Shown: positions 32,752 to 41,134 of the stretch, piece after piece
Numbering within the stretch: position 1 is the stretch's first letter
Layout: each line of letters starts with the position of its first letter
Assembly (NCBI RefSeq): GCF_000830005.1
Contig: NZ_CP010407.1
Location: 6,584,001 to 6,648,000 of the forward strand
DNA: 64,000 nt
Source of the DNA: Streptomyces vietnamensis
GTDB taxonomy: Bacteria > Actinomycetota > Actinomycetes > Streptomycetales > Streptomycetaceae
Direction of reading: 5' to 3'
Position numbers and translations under genes: made by a program
The notes under the pieces: generated by a model
Told to the model about the DNA's origin: nothing
Seen by the model: only the letters and a program-made list of their open reading frames with translations
Databases searched by the model: none

Positions 32752-34494
32752 ATGGCCAAACAGAACGTGGCGGAACAGTTCGTCGACATCCTCGTCCGCG
32801 CGGGCGTCCGGCGCCTGTACGGAGTGGTCGGGGACAGCCTCAACCCGGTCGTCGACGCGATCCGCCGTACCCGCGCGATCGACTGGATCCAGGTGCGGCA
32901 CGAGGAGACCGCCGCCTTCGCCGCGGGCGCCGAGGCCCAGATCACCGGCAGCCTCGCCGCCTGCGCCGGCTCCTGCGGGCCCGGCAACCTCCACCTCATC
33001 AACGGCCTGTACGACGCCCACCGCTCCATGGCCCCGGTCCTCGCGCTCGCCTCGCACATCCCGTCCAGCGAGATCGGCCTCTCCTACTTCCAGGAGACCC
33101 ACCCCGACCAGCTGTTCCGCGAATGCAGCCACTACAGCGAACTCATCTCCAACCCGAAGCAGATGCCCCGGCTGCTCCACACGGCGATCCAGCACGCCGT
33201 CGGCGGCCGCGGCGTCAGCGTCGTCTCGCTGCCCGGCGACATCGCCTCCCAGCCGGCCCCGGAGAAGACGGCGGAGACCGCGCTCGTCACCACCCGGCCC
33301 ACCGTCCGCCCGGGGGACGCCGAGATCGACGCCCTCGTCCGGATGATCGACGACGCCGACCGGGTGACGCTGTTCTGCGGCAGCGGTACGGCGGGGGCGC
33401 ACGCCGAGGTGATGCAGTTCGCCGAGCGGATCAAGTCGCCGGTCGGCCACGCCCTGCGCGGCAAGGAGTGGATCCAGTACGACAATCCGTACGACGTCGG
33501 CATGAGCGGTCTGCTCGGGTACGGCGCCGCCTACGAGGCCACCCACGAGTGCGACCTGCTGATCCTGCTCGGCACCGACTTCCCGTACAACGCCTTCCTG
33601 CCCGACGACGTGAAGATCGTGCAGGTGGACGTCCGGCCCGAGCACCTCGGCCGCCGCTCCCGGCTCGACCTGGCCGTCTGGGGGGACGTCCGGGAGACCC
33701 TGCGCTGTGTGATCCCGCGCGTCCGCGACAAGGCCGACCGCCGCTTCCTCGACAAGATACTGAAGAAGCACGCCGACGCGCTGGAGGGCGTCGTCAAGGC
33801 GTACACCCGCAAGGTCGAGAAGCACGTCCCGATCCACCCCGAGTACGTCGCCTCCGTCATCGACGAACTCGCCGCCGACGACGCCGTCTTCACCGTCGAC
33901 ACCGGCATGTGCAACGTCTGGGCGGCCCGCTACCTCTCGCCCAACGGGCAGCGCAGGATCATCGGTTCGTTCAGCCACGGCTCCATGGCGAACGCCCTGC
34001 CGCAGGCGATCGGCGCCCAGTTCACCGACCGGAACCGCCAGGTCGTCTCGCTCTCCGGCGACGGCGGCTTCTCGATGCTGATGGGCGACTTCCTGACCCT
34101 CGTCCAGTACGACCTGCCCGTGAAGGTGATCGTCTTCAACAACTCCTCCCTGTCCATGGTCGAGCTGGAGATGCTGGTCGCCGGACTCCCCTCGTACGGG
34201 ACGACGAACAAGAACCCGGACTTCGCCGCCATCGCCCGCGCCGCCGGGGCCTACGGCGTCCGGGTCGAGAAGCCCAAGCACCTCGTCGGCGCGCTCAAGG
34301 ACGCCTTCAAGCACAAGGGCCCGGCCCTGGTCGACGTCGTCACCGACCCCAACGCGCTCTCCATCCCGCCGAAGATCAGCGCCGACATGGTGACCGGCTT
34401 CGCGCTCTCCGCCAGCAAGATCGTCCTGGACGGGGGAGTGGGCCGCATGCTCCAGATGGCCCGCTCCAACCTGCGCAACGTGCCCAGACCCTGA
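32752..34494 (+). CDS. poxB: pyruvate dehydrogenase (quinone)/pyruvate oxidase, ThDP-dependent
   Basis: 580 residues. Oxidises pyruvate to acetate and CO2, passing electrons through FAD to quinone at the membrane. ThDP enzyme features: GVVGDSLNPVVDAI and the catalytic glutamate in QVRHEETAAFAAGAEA, the FAD region, and the ThDP/Mg motif GDGGFSML to VFNNSS near 443-471. The substrate-binding part LIGTDFPYN is written here as LGTDFPYNAF. Length and order match PoxB/YdaP. It starts 27 bp after the PP2C-like gene. Confidence 0.92.
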   Translation: MAKQNVAEQFVDILVRAGVRRLYGVVGDSLNPVVDAIRRTRAIDWIQVRHEETAAFAAGAEAQITGSLAACAGSCGPGNLHLINGLYDAHRSMAPVLALASHIPSSEIGLSYFQETHPDQLFRECSHYSELISNPKQMPRLLHTAIQHAVGGRGVSVVSLPGDIASQPAPEKTAETALVTTRPTVRPGDAEIDALVRMIDDADRVTLFCGSGTAGAHAEVMQFAERIKSPVGHALRGKEWIQYDNPYDVGMSGLLGYGAAYEATHECDLLILLGTDFPYNAFLPDDVKIVQVDVRPEHLGRRSRLDLAVWGDVRETLRCVIPRVRDKADRRFLDKILKKHADALEGVVKAYTRKVEKHVPIHPEYVASVIDELAADDAVFTVDTGMCNVWAARYLSPNGQRRIIGSFSHGSMANALPQAIGAQFTDRNRQVVSLSGDGGFSMLMGDFLTLVQYDLPVKVIVFNNSSLSMVELEMLVAGLPSYGTTNKNPDFAAIARAAGAYGVRVEKPKHLVGALKDAFKHKGPALVDVVTDPNALSIPPKISADMVTGFALSASKIVLDGGVGRMLQMARSNLRNVPRP

Positions 34495-34581
34495 CCCTCC
34501 GCCATCACCTCATGAATGCGGACGGTGACACGGGGCATGCATCCCCGTGAGCCTGTTCGACGCGACCTGTGGGTGGGGGAT

Positions 34582-34986
34582 ATGGCCGGGGAGGCACGAC
34601 AGCCGACTCAACTGCTCAGAAAGGTGGGATGCGCGGATCTCACCGCGGTGCCGGAGGTGCGACATGCCCTGCGTGAACTGCTGCGGAAGTGGGGCGGACC
34701 GGGCGCCTCCGACGTGGCCGAACTGCTCACCAGCGAACTGGTGACCAACGCCCTGGTGCACACCGAGCACGGGGCCGTCGTGACCGCGACGGTCGTCCCC
34801 GAACAGCTGAGGGTCGAGGTCCGTGACTTCGTTCCCGGACTCAAACGGCCGCCCGTACCGCCCGCCGACGACGGTACGCACGGCCGGGGGCTCGTCCTCG
34901 TCCAGGCCCTCGCCGACTCCTGGGGAGTCGAGGAGCACGGGGTGGGCAAGGTGGTGTGGTTCGAACTGAACGGCGGGGGCGCCTGA
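34582..34986 (+). CDS. RsbW-like ATP-binding protein (anti-sigma/serine kinase fold)
   Basis: 134 residues from ATG 34582 (GTGGGGGAT upstream). Single HATPase_c domain: N-box ELVTNALVH at 52-60, Asp82 in VEVRDFVPG, and G2 loop GRGLVLVQAL at 101-110. Such small stand-alone ATPases are numerous in Streptomyces and act as anti-sigma factors or partners of anti-anti-sigma proteins. No sigma factor or antagonist lies nearby, so the partner is unknown. A hairpin overlaps its stop. Confidence 0.88.
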   Translation: MAGEARQPTQLLRKVGCADLTAVPEVRHALRELLRKWGGPGASDVAELLTSELVTNALVHTEHGAVVTATVVPEQLRVEVRDFVPGLKRPPVPPADDGTHGRGLVLVQALADSWGVEEHGVGKVVWFELNGGGA

Positions 34987-35000
34987 GGGCGGCCCCGCCG
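34971..35000 (+). terminator. short hairpin at the end of the RsbW-like gene
   Basis: CGGCGGGG and CCCCGCCG form an 8-bp stem across the stop codon, with a 14-nt loop. Confidence 0.4.
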
Positions 35001-35009
35001 GATTTCCTT

Positions 35010-35045
35010 GATGCCGATGCCGATGCCGATGCCGATGGTGATGCC
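35010..35045. repeat. hexamer microsatellite between convergent genes
   Basis: GATGCC in six units, the fifth being GATGGT, directly abutting the stop of the DUF2637 gene. Simple slippage repeat in the 59-bp gap between convergent genes. Confidence 0.85.
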
Positions 35046-36158
35046 TCAGCCGAACTGCTGCTCCAGATCCTTGAGCTTGCGCTCCAGGGAGTCGAGACGC
35101 GGCAGCGCCTGGGTGTCGTCCTCGGCGGTGAGGTCCACCGTCCGGGACTCACCGGGCCGGGGTTCGTCGCCCCTCACGGCTTGCAGGGAGGGCCGGGGTC
35201 GAAGCGGCAGCTGTCCGGGGTCCGCTATGGCGGGCTCCGCGACGGCGGCCTGCACGGCGGCCGTCGCGGAGCCCGAACCGCCGCCCGCACCCGGGCCGGG
35301 ATTCGCACCGGCCGAGGCGTTGAGCGCCGCCATCTCCACCTGGCGCCCACCGCCGCGGCCGAGCCCGAAGGCACGGTGCTGACGGTTGATCGCCTTGAGC
35401 CTCGCCCGGTCCAGCTTGACCTGGTCGCGCCGGCGGAGCCGGTTCTGCTCCTTCTCCCGCCGGTCCTCGCGCACCTCGTCGACCGCCTCGTCCAGGGTCC
35501 GTACGCCCTCCAGGAGCATCAGCGACCAGGCCGCGAAGGTCTCCCGGGGTGCCCTCAGCCACCGCACGATGCGGATCTGCGGCAGCGGGCGGGGCACCAG
35601 GCCCTGCTCGCGCAGCGCCGCCCTGCGGGTCTGCTTCAGCGCCCGGTCGAAGAGGACCGCCGCCGAGAGGGACATGCCCGCGAAGAAGTGCGGAGCCCCG
35701 TCGTGGCCCATGCCGCGCGGTGCGTGCACCCAGTTGAACCAGGCCGCCGCGCCCGCGAACAGCCAGACGAGCAGGCGCGAGCCGAGGGCCGCGTCGCCGT
35801 GGCTGGCCTCGCGGACCGCGAGCACCGAGCAGAACATGGCGGCGCCGTCGAGGCCGAAGGGGACGAGGTACTCCCAGCCCCCGGCGAGGTTGAGGTTCTG
35901 CCGGCCGAAGCCCACGAGGCCGTGGAAGGAGAGCGCCGCCGCGACGGCCGCGCAGAGGAAGAGCAGCCCGTACGAGGCGAAGCCGTAGACGGCCTCCTTG
36001 CGTCTGCGGCGCTCCTCGCTGCGTTCCCAGGAGTCGTCGGCCGCGGCCTGGTCACCGGCGCGCTTCCCGCGCGCGAGCACCGCCACCGCCGTCAGGACTC
36101 CGGCCACCATCACGCCACCCGGAAGCAGCCAGTCCAGCGATATGTCGGTCAGTCTCAT
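35046..36158 (-). CDS. DUF2637 family membrane protein
   Basis: 370 residues. Hydrophobic helices at about 9-30, 58-80, 93-115, 125-145 and 160-178; the segment LFAGAAAWFNWVHAPRG is characteristic of DUF2637 (SpdB-like) proteins of streptomycetes. The C-terminal 170 residues are cytoplasmic, with a basic coiled-coil-like region (REDRREKEQNRLRRRDQVKL) and a Gly/Ala/Pro-rich tail ending in a short heptad helix (LDSLERKLKDLEQQFG). DUF2637 proteins occur near conjugation genes in plasmids, but no transfer gene is here. ATG 36158 has AAGGGA upstream. Confidence 0.8.
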   Translation of the reverse strand: MRLTDISLDWLLPGGVMVAGVLTAVAVLARGKRAGDQAAADDSWERSEERRRRKEAVYGFASYGLLFLCAAVAAALSFHGLVGFGRQNLNLAGGWEYLVPFGLDGAAMFCSVLAVREASHGDAALGSRLLVWLFAGAAAWFNWVHAPRGMGHDGAPHFFAGMSLSAAVLFDRALKQTRRAALREQGLVPRPLPQIRIVRWLRAPRETFAAWSLMLLEGVRTLDEAVDEVREDRREKEQNRLRRRDQVKLDRARLKAINRQHRAFGLGRGGGRQVEMAALNASAGANPGPGAGGGSGSATAAVQAAVAEPAIADPGQLPLRPRPSLQAVRGDEPRPGESRTVDLTAEDDTQALPRLDSLERKLKDLEQQFG

Positions 36159-36323
36159 GCGGTGTCCCTTGCATCGCAGTAGGGCGTTCAGCGGCCCATA
36201 CTGACCGACCCCGCGGGGCGCTCAAGGGGTTTCCGGGCAAGAGCACGCCATCGGGGGCGCGGGGCATACGAATAGGTGCGATCTGGTCGAACGCGCATAC
36301 AAGGAAGGGGATTTGAGTTCGAT

Positions 36324-36349
36324 TTACGCCACCCGGAAGGGTGGCGTAA
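36324..36349 (-). terminator. hairpin after the FhuF-like gene
   Basis: TTACGCCACCC, loop GGAA, GGGTGGCGTAA: a perfect 11-bp stem 13 bp past the FhuF-like stop. The rest of 36159-36323 is the upstream region of the DUF2637 gene, where I see no clear promoter. Confidence 0.7.
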
Positions 36350-36362
36350 TCCCTCGGGAGCC

Positions 36363-37229
36363 TCAGGCGGTCGCGGTCAGCCGGCGGACGCGCTCGGCGT
36401 CGCAGGTGCGCGGGCAGGTGAGGCAGGTGTCCTCGGGGCGCAGCGTGTAGAAGAAGCAGCAGGCGGCCCGGTCGCGGGTGGCGCGCGGAGTCCCGTCCGG
36501 CTCCTCGGCACCGGCCAGCTCGCGGAAGCCCGCCCCGCCCGCGTACGGCTCGTACGGCTTGGGGGTGCCCGGCAGGAGGAGTTCGAGTTCCTCCCTCGCC
36601 CGCGGCTCCTCGCCGAGCAGGGCCGCGACGTACCAGAGGCCCTCGACGATCTCGTCCGTGGCCATCCCCCACAGGGCTCGGCGGCCGCGCCGCATCCGGG
36701 GTCCGAAGCCGTCGAGCACGGCCGCGAAGTGCTCGGCGAGCGAGGCGCGCACCTCGGCCCGCAGCGCCTCCTCGCCGACGACGACCCGGGCGCCGGGCAG
36801 GGCGGCCGCGGGGTCGTCCGGCAGGCAGGCGAACTCCTCCACCCGGACCGCCAGGCGGCCGAGCGCGCGCTGGAAGGCCACGTTCCGGACGGGTAGCCGG
36901 GGCACCCGGCGGTCCAGGAACCACGGGACGGTGACGAGGAGGCAGGCCGGCCAGACGTACCGGTGCAGTCCGAAACCGGCGACGACGTCGGGGCGGGCCC
37001 GGGTGCCGTAGTCCCGCAGCACCTGCGCGTCGTCCCAGGCGAGGAAGGCGTCGAGGGCGGGTCCGCCGGCCGCGAGCGCGTCCGCGCCGACCCAGCCCGC
37101 GCCGTCCGGCAGCCGCTCGCCCCGGGCGGTTTCCTCTATCCGGAGGCCGGGGAAGACCTCGGCGAGCCGGGCGTAGGAGGCCGCGACGGGCGAGGCGGGG
37201 AGGGCGGGCAACAGGGCGGGGACGGTCAT
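36363..37229 (-). CDS. FhuF-like (2Fe-2S) protein, probable ferric-siderophore reductase
   Basis: 288 residues from ATG 37229 (GGTGG upstream); a GTG at 37238 is the alternative. The C-terminus carries the FhuF_C cysteine set: CC in RAACCFFYTL, then CLTC and another Cys in PRTCDAERV. FhuF proteins reduce iron in imported ferric siderophores. No signal or membrane segment, so cytoplasmic. A close match to the DmdR/IdeR iron box lies 27 bp upstream of the start, so the gene should be derepressed under iron starvation. Single gene with its own terminator. Confidence 0.85.
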   Translation of the reverse strand: MTVPALLPALPASPVAASYARLAEVFPGLRIEETARGERLPDGAGWVGADALAAGGPALDAFLAWDDAQVLRDYGTRARPDVVAGFGLHRYVWPACLLVTVPWFLDRRVPRLPVRNVAFQRALGRLAVRVEEFACLPDDPAAALPGARVVVGEEALRAEVRASLAEHFAAVLDGFGPRMRRGRRALWGMATDEIVEGLWYVAALLGEEPRAREELELLLPGTPKPYEPYAGGAGFRELAGAEEPDGTPRATRDRAACCFFYTLRPEDTCLTCPRTCDAERVRRLTATA

Positions 37230-37255
37230 GCGGACCACCGAATCGCGAGCACTGG

Positions 37256-37274
37256 AAGGTTAGCCTTACCTTAC
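37256..37274 (-). promoter_or_regulatory. iron box (DmdR1/IdeR-type operator)
   Basis: On the minus strand GTAAGGTAAGGCTAACCTT, close to the consensus TTAGGTTAGGCTAACCTAA. It lies just upstream of the FhuF-like gene. The divergent GntR gene starts 149 bp away on the other side. Confidence 0.8.
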
Positions 37275-37422
37275 CCGATTCGGGGTGGCCTCTCACCACC
37301 GGCGAACCCCTCCCACCTGCGAGGCAGCCCGTATGCCCCGGATGTCGGTCCGTTCGCCTATGGTGCACAGGGGACCCGGACGACGCGAGCCGGGCCCGGC
37401 ACGAAGCCGCAGGAGGACCCGG

Positions 37423-38214
37423 GTGGAGCAGGGCGCAGCGCGCGAGCGGACGACGGAGAGGCCGTCCCCGCCCTTCGGCGACGCCGCGGGCTCCCTCGGC
37501 GGGGCCGTACGGGTACCGGAACAGGCGCGCGGTACGGAAGCGGCCCGCGGCGAGCACACCCACGGCGAACCGGCGGCCCCCCGCCCCCGCACCGTGCAAC
37601 GGCACTCCGTCCGCGGCCAGATCCTCGAAGCCCTCCGCACCGCCCTCGTCGGCGGCGAGCTCCGCCCCGGCGAGGTGTACTCCGCCCCCGCCCTCGCCGA
37701 GCGCTTCGGCGTCTCCGCCACCCCCGTCCGCGAGGCCATGCAGCGCCTCGCCGTCGAGGGGGCCGTCGAGGTCGTGCCCAACCGCGGCTTCCGCGTCACC
37801 GAGCGCACCCCCCGCGAGCTCGCCGAGCTCGCCGAGGTCCGCGCGCTCATCGAGGTCCCCGTCATGCTCCGGCTCGCCCGTACCGTCCCCGCCGCCCGCT
37901 GGGCGGAACTCCGGCCGCTCGCCGAGGCCACCGCGGCCGCCGCCGCCCGCGGCGACCGCGCCCACTACGCCGAGACCGACCGGGCCTTCCACCGGGCCGT
38001 CCTCTCCCTCGCCGGGAACGAACAGCTCCTCGCCGTCGCCGACGACCTCCACCGCCGCTCCCAGTGGCCCCTGATCAGCGCCCCCGCCCTCAGCCACGGC
38101 GTCCTCGTCGCCGACGCGGCCGAGCACACCGCCCTGCTCGACGCCCTGATCGCCCAGGACCTGGCGGTCGTCCAGACCCTGGTACGAGAGCACTTCGCCG
38201 GCTCCGAGTACTAG
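37423..38214 (+). CDS. GntR-family (FadR-type) transcriptional regulator
   Basis: 263 residues from GTG 37423, chosen because AGGAGG lies six bases upstream; longer in-frame readings are not supported. A disordered, charged N-terminal 60 residues precedes a winged helix (QILEALRTALVGGELRPGEV, PALAERFGVSATPVREAMQR) and an all-helical FCD ligand domain with YAETDRAFHRAVLSLAGNEQ and the late His in VADAAEHTALLDAL. FCD proteins bind organic acids via metal-held His/Asp. The target is unknown. Its 3' end including the stop is duplicated directly downstream. Confidence 0.88.
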   Translation: MEQGAARERTTERPSPPFGDAAGSLGGAVRVPEQARGTEAARGEHTHGEPAAPRPRTVQRHSVRGQILEALRTALVGGELRPGEVYSAPALAERFGVSATPVREAMQRLAVEGAVEVVPNRGFRVTERTPRELAELAEVRALIEVPVMLRLARTVPAARWAELRPLAEATAAAAARGDRAHYAETDRAFHRAVLSLAGNEQLLAVADDLHRRSQWPLISAPALSHGVLVADAAEHTALLDALIAQDLAVVQTLVREHFAGSEY

Positions 38215-38274
38215 GGGGCGCCGGCGGTCGTCCCGGCCTCGGTACGAGAGCACTTCGCCGGATCGGAGTACTGA
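38163..38274 (+). repeat. 60-bp-period duplication of the GntR gene end
   Basis: 38163-38214 and 38223-38274 align at a constant 60-bp offset with few mismatches (GGTACGAGAGCACTTCGCCG is identical in both). The first copy ends with the gene's TAG, the second with TGA. Confidence 0.85.
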
Positions 38275-38338
38275 GCGTCCGGTACGACTAAGGTCGAAGA
38301 CGTCAGCAGCCCGCACCGCGTCACCCGTGAGGTGTCCC

Positions 38339-39991
38339 ATGCCGTCCGCGATCCCGTCCCCGGCATGGGACGGTACGGAAGCCGAGGCCACCGCCCTGCT
38401 CGGCTGGCTCACCGACCCCGAGGCGCCCCGGCTCTGCCTCGTCACCGGCGCCCCCGGCAGCGGCAAGACGGCCCTCCTCCGCTGGCTCGCCGCGTACGGC
38501 CCGCGCTCCGGCCGCTCCCGCCGGCGCACCGCCCGGACGCTCGTCCCGCTCGCCGGGCAGAGCGCGCTCGGCGCGGCCTGGACCCTCGCCGACCGCCTCG
38601 GCGTCGTCGCCCGGTCGCCCGGCGACCTCGTCCACGCCCTCGCCACCAGCGAGGCGCGGCCCGCCGGCCGGGCCGTCCTCCTCCTCACGGACCTCCACGC
38701 CGCCGCCGAACCCGCCGCGCTCACCCGGCTCATCGCGGAGCTCGCCGGCGTCGGAAGGATCCGGCTCGTGGTCGAGGCCCGGAGCGACACCCCGGCCCCC
38801 GCCGTGCTGCGCGCCGAACGCCGGGTCACCGTCGTCGACCTCGACGGCGAACCGGAGACCGCCGACGGCGCCGTGGCGGAGCCCGCCCCGCCGCTGCCGG
38901 ACCTCTCCGACCCGGTGGCCGTCTGTGCGGCCGACCCGCTGCTCGTCACCACGGCGTACGTCACCGGCGCCGCGCTCGCCGGGGTGCCCGGCACCCTCGA
39001 CGGGCCCGAACCGTCCGCCCGGCCCGGCGAGGGCACCGCCGACGAACACGGCGGACTCCGGACCGCCTGGATGCGCGCCGGACAGTCGCTCTGCCGTCAA
39101 CAGGCCCCGGCGGAACGGGCGTTGGTCCTCCTCGCCGCGCTCGGCGACGGCGCCGACCCCCGGCTCCGCCCCGCGCTCGCCGAACTCGCGGAGGGCGCCC
39201 CCTGGCGGGTCCGGTGGGCCCGCCACCGCGGCGACCTCAACCCGCCCTGGCCCGGCCCGGTCACCGTGCTCGGCGCGGCGGGCGGCCCCCTGGAGGGCAC
39301 CCTCCTCGTCGGCGACCCCACCGGCACCGTACGGCTCCTCCACGAGGCCGACGCGAGTCCCGTCGGGCGCCTCGCGCACAGTGTCCCCGGCCGGATCACC
39401 GCCCTCGCGCCCGCGCCCGACGGCACGGTGCTGCTCCTGGACGACCGGGGCCGGCTGCACTCCGTACGGGGAACGGCGCCCCGGCCCCCGTACCTGGAAC
39501 GGCTCACCGAGGCGGTCTCGGCGACCCTGGCCCGCCACCCGGGCACGGCCCTCGCGGCGATCGCCGGCTCGGTGGTGGTGGGGGACCGTCTCGGCTCCGT
39601 CCACGCCTTCGGCCTGACGGGCCTTCACCAGTCGGCCTCGCACAGCGGCCGGGTCACGGCCGTCGCCGCGGTCGAGTCCGAGACCCCGTTCGTCTGCTCC
39701 GGCGGCGCCGACGGGAGCGTCCGGCTCTGGACCCCGGGCCGCGACGCGCACCCCGAACCCCTCGCCGAACGCCCCTCGCCGGTCGTCTCCCTGCACGCGA
39801 CCGAGACCCCGCACGGGCCGCTGGTCGCCGCGGCCTGGGCCGACGGCCTCGTCGAACTCCTCCGTCCCGAGGGCGGCCCGACGCTCTCCTTCCGCCCGGG
39901 CCCTCCGGTCCGCGCGGTCGCCGTCACCGGCGCCGGCTCCCTCCTCGTCGGCACCGACGAGAGCCTGGTGTGCCTCGTGCCGAGGAGCTGA
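38339..39991 (+). CDS. P-loop protein with C-terminal WD40/beta-propeller-like repeats
   Basis: 550 residues from ATG 38339 (GAGGTG upstream). A Walker A GAPGSGKT at 37-44 and a Walker B-like RAVLLLTDLHA near 120 indicate a STAND-like or AAA-type NTPase part (1-230). The second half has propeller-type repeats: GTLLVGDPTGTVRLLHE, TVLLLDDRGRLHSV, SVVVGDRLGSVHAF and FVCSGGADGSVRLWTPG. Such NTPase-propeller proteins are large signalling or scaffold proteins; this one is small for the type. Partner unknown; it converges with the helical-repeat gene at 40007. Confidence 0.7.
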   Translation: MPSAIPSPAWDGTEAEATALLGWLTDPEAPRLCLVTGAPGSGKTALLRWLAAYGPRSGRSRRRTARTLVPLAGQSALGAAWTLADRLGVVARSPGDLVHALATSEARPAGRAVLLLTDLHAAAEPAALTRLIAELAGVGRIRLVVEARSDTPAPAVLRAERRVTVVDLDGEPETADGAVAEPAPPLPDLSDPVAVCAADPLLVTTAYVTGAALAGVPGTLDGPEPSARPGEGTADEHGGLRTAWMRAGQSLCRQQAPAERALVLLAALGDGADPRLRPALAELAEGAPWRVRWARHRGDLNPPWPGPVTVLGAAGGPLEGTLLVGDPTGTVRLLHEADASPVGRLAHSVPGRITALAPAPDGTVLLLDDRGRLHSVRGTAPRPPYLERLTEAVSATLARHPGTALAAIAGSVVVGDRLGSVHAFGLTGLHQSASHSGRVTAVAAVESETPFVCSGGADGSVRLWTPGRDAHPEPLAERPSPVVSLHATETPHGPLVAAAWADGLVELLRPEGGPTLSFRPGPPVRAVAVTGAGSLLVGTDESLVCLVPRS

Positions 39992-40006
39992 CCGCGTGAC
40001 GTGACG

Positions 40007-40810
40007 TCAGGTGGCGGCCCGGGGTGTCAACTGGGCCGACAGCCAGGTCGGCACCCCGCCGAGCAGCTGGAAGAGGCGCCGCGCCTCGGCGCGCAGCCGG
40101 CCCGCCTCCGGTTCGGTCTCCGTGGTCGCCAGGGCCGTGAGCGCCGGGGCCGTACCCACCAGGTAGCCCAGCTCCTCGCGGATCCGCAGGGACTCCGCGA
40201 AACCGTGCCGCGCCTCCGCCAACTCCCCTTCGCGCAGGGCGAGTCCGGCGAGGTGCCGCCAGGTGAAGGAGAGCAGCAGCGAGTCCCCCTGGGCGGTCGC
40301 CCCGGCGTGCGCCCTGCGGTACGCGGCGCGGGCCGCCTGCGGGGAGTCGCCGAGATTCTGGGCGATGAGCCCGCGCCGGAAGTCCAGGAGCGGCCGCCCG
40401 CCGGCGGAGGGGCCGATCAGGGCCGCCGCCCGGCCCAGCGCCATCCGGGCCTCGTCGGCCCGGTCGCGTACGCCCAACAGCGTGGAGGCGTACGCGAGAT
40501 AGCCGCGTTCGCAGGCCGCGGCCCCGCGTTCCTCGTCGGTGCCGGCCACCGCCTCGGCCGCCCGGAGCGCCTCCTCGGCGTCGGCCCAGCCCTTCTCGGT
40601 GTAGAGGCAGCGCTCGATGAGCAGCGCCGCCCGTTCCAGTGCGGCCGCCGGTTCGTTCGCGTGCGGCGCGAGCAGCGCGGCCGCGTCCGTCCAGCAACCT
40701 CGGGAGCGGAGCCGCCATATGGCGGTCTCCACCGGTGTCTCCTTGCCGTAGGCGAGGGACGGATCTTCGCCACCCCTTGATTCGGAACCAGACATGGCGG
40801 TATCCGCCAC
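40007..40810 (-). CDS. helical-repeat (TPR-like) hypothetical protein
   Basis: 267 residues from GTG 40810, picked because GGAGGG lies four bases upstream; an ATG at 40795 is possible. Repeated helix pairs rich in Ala, Glu and Arg (WADAEEALRAAEAVAGTDEE, AARAAYRRAHAGATAQGDSL, ARHGFAESLRIREELGYL) suggest TPR-type repeats over most of the length. No catalytic motif. Its convergent neighbour is the P-loop/propeller protein, with 15 bp between stops. Function unknown; protein-protein contact is the usual role of this fold. Confidence 0.65.
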   Translation of the reverse strand: MADTAMSGSESRGGEDPSLAYGKETPVETAIWRLRSRGCWTDAAALLAPHANEPAAALERAALLIERCLYTEKGWADAEEALRAAEAVAGTDEERGAAACERGYLAYASTLLGVRDRADEARMALGRAAALIGPSAGGRPLLDFRRGLIAQNLGDSPQAARAAYRRAHAGATAQGDSLLLSFTWRHLAGLALREGELAEARHGFAESLRIREELGYLVGTAPALTALATTETEPEAGRLRAEARRLFQLLGGVPTWLSAQLTPRAAT

Positions 40811-41134
40811 ATTGCCCTCCCCGAGCGCGCCATCGAGCTGTTGAGTAGGACGGCATCTCAGCACGAACGGCAGTACCCGGCCAAGGGGTCGGGTGAAAAA
40901 TTTCACAAACTCGCGGTGGGGTGAAGACCCCCGCCCCGACCCGGTCCGACGGATCGGCGGATCGCCGATCGGCCCGTGATCACGGCGGTGATCAGGCCCG
41001 GAATCGGCCCGCGGGGCCCCACGCCGAGGGCCCGCCGCGGTCCCGTTCGCCACACCTCCGGACTCGCCCGAAGGAGTGAATCATCGGGACCCCGTCGGGC
41101 CCTGGTGCTTCCGGTTCGGTTCACCCGAACGGCG
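40811..41134. promoter_or_regulatory. 324-bp intergenic region rich in palindromes
   Basis: No gene seen. Palindromes: GTGAAA-AA-TTTCAC at 40893-40906, GATCGGCG-GAT-CGCCGATC at 40952-40970, and CCGTGATCACGG at 40974-40985. The first is unusually AT-rich for this DNA and lies 83 bp upstream of the helical-repeat gene, suiting an operator. Near the pucR end, GTTCGG-TTCAC-CCGAAC (about 41113-41129) may end the pucR transcript. Confidence 0.5.

Noticed and set aside
35046..36158. Integrated conjugative element suggested by DUF2637
   Set aside because: No integrase, FtsK-like transfer protein, replication gene or tRNA attachment site in the window.
36250..36362. Short TTG frame with AAGGAAGGGG upstream near 36310
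   Set aside because: It runs straight through the perfect hairpin and into the FhuF-like gene antisense; no sensible product.
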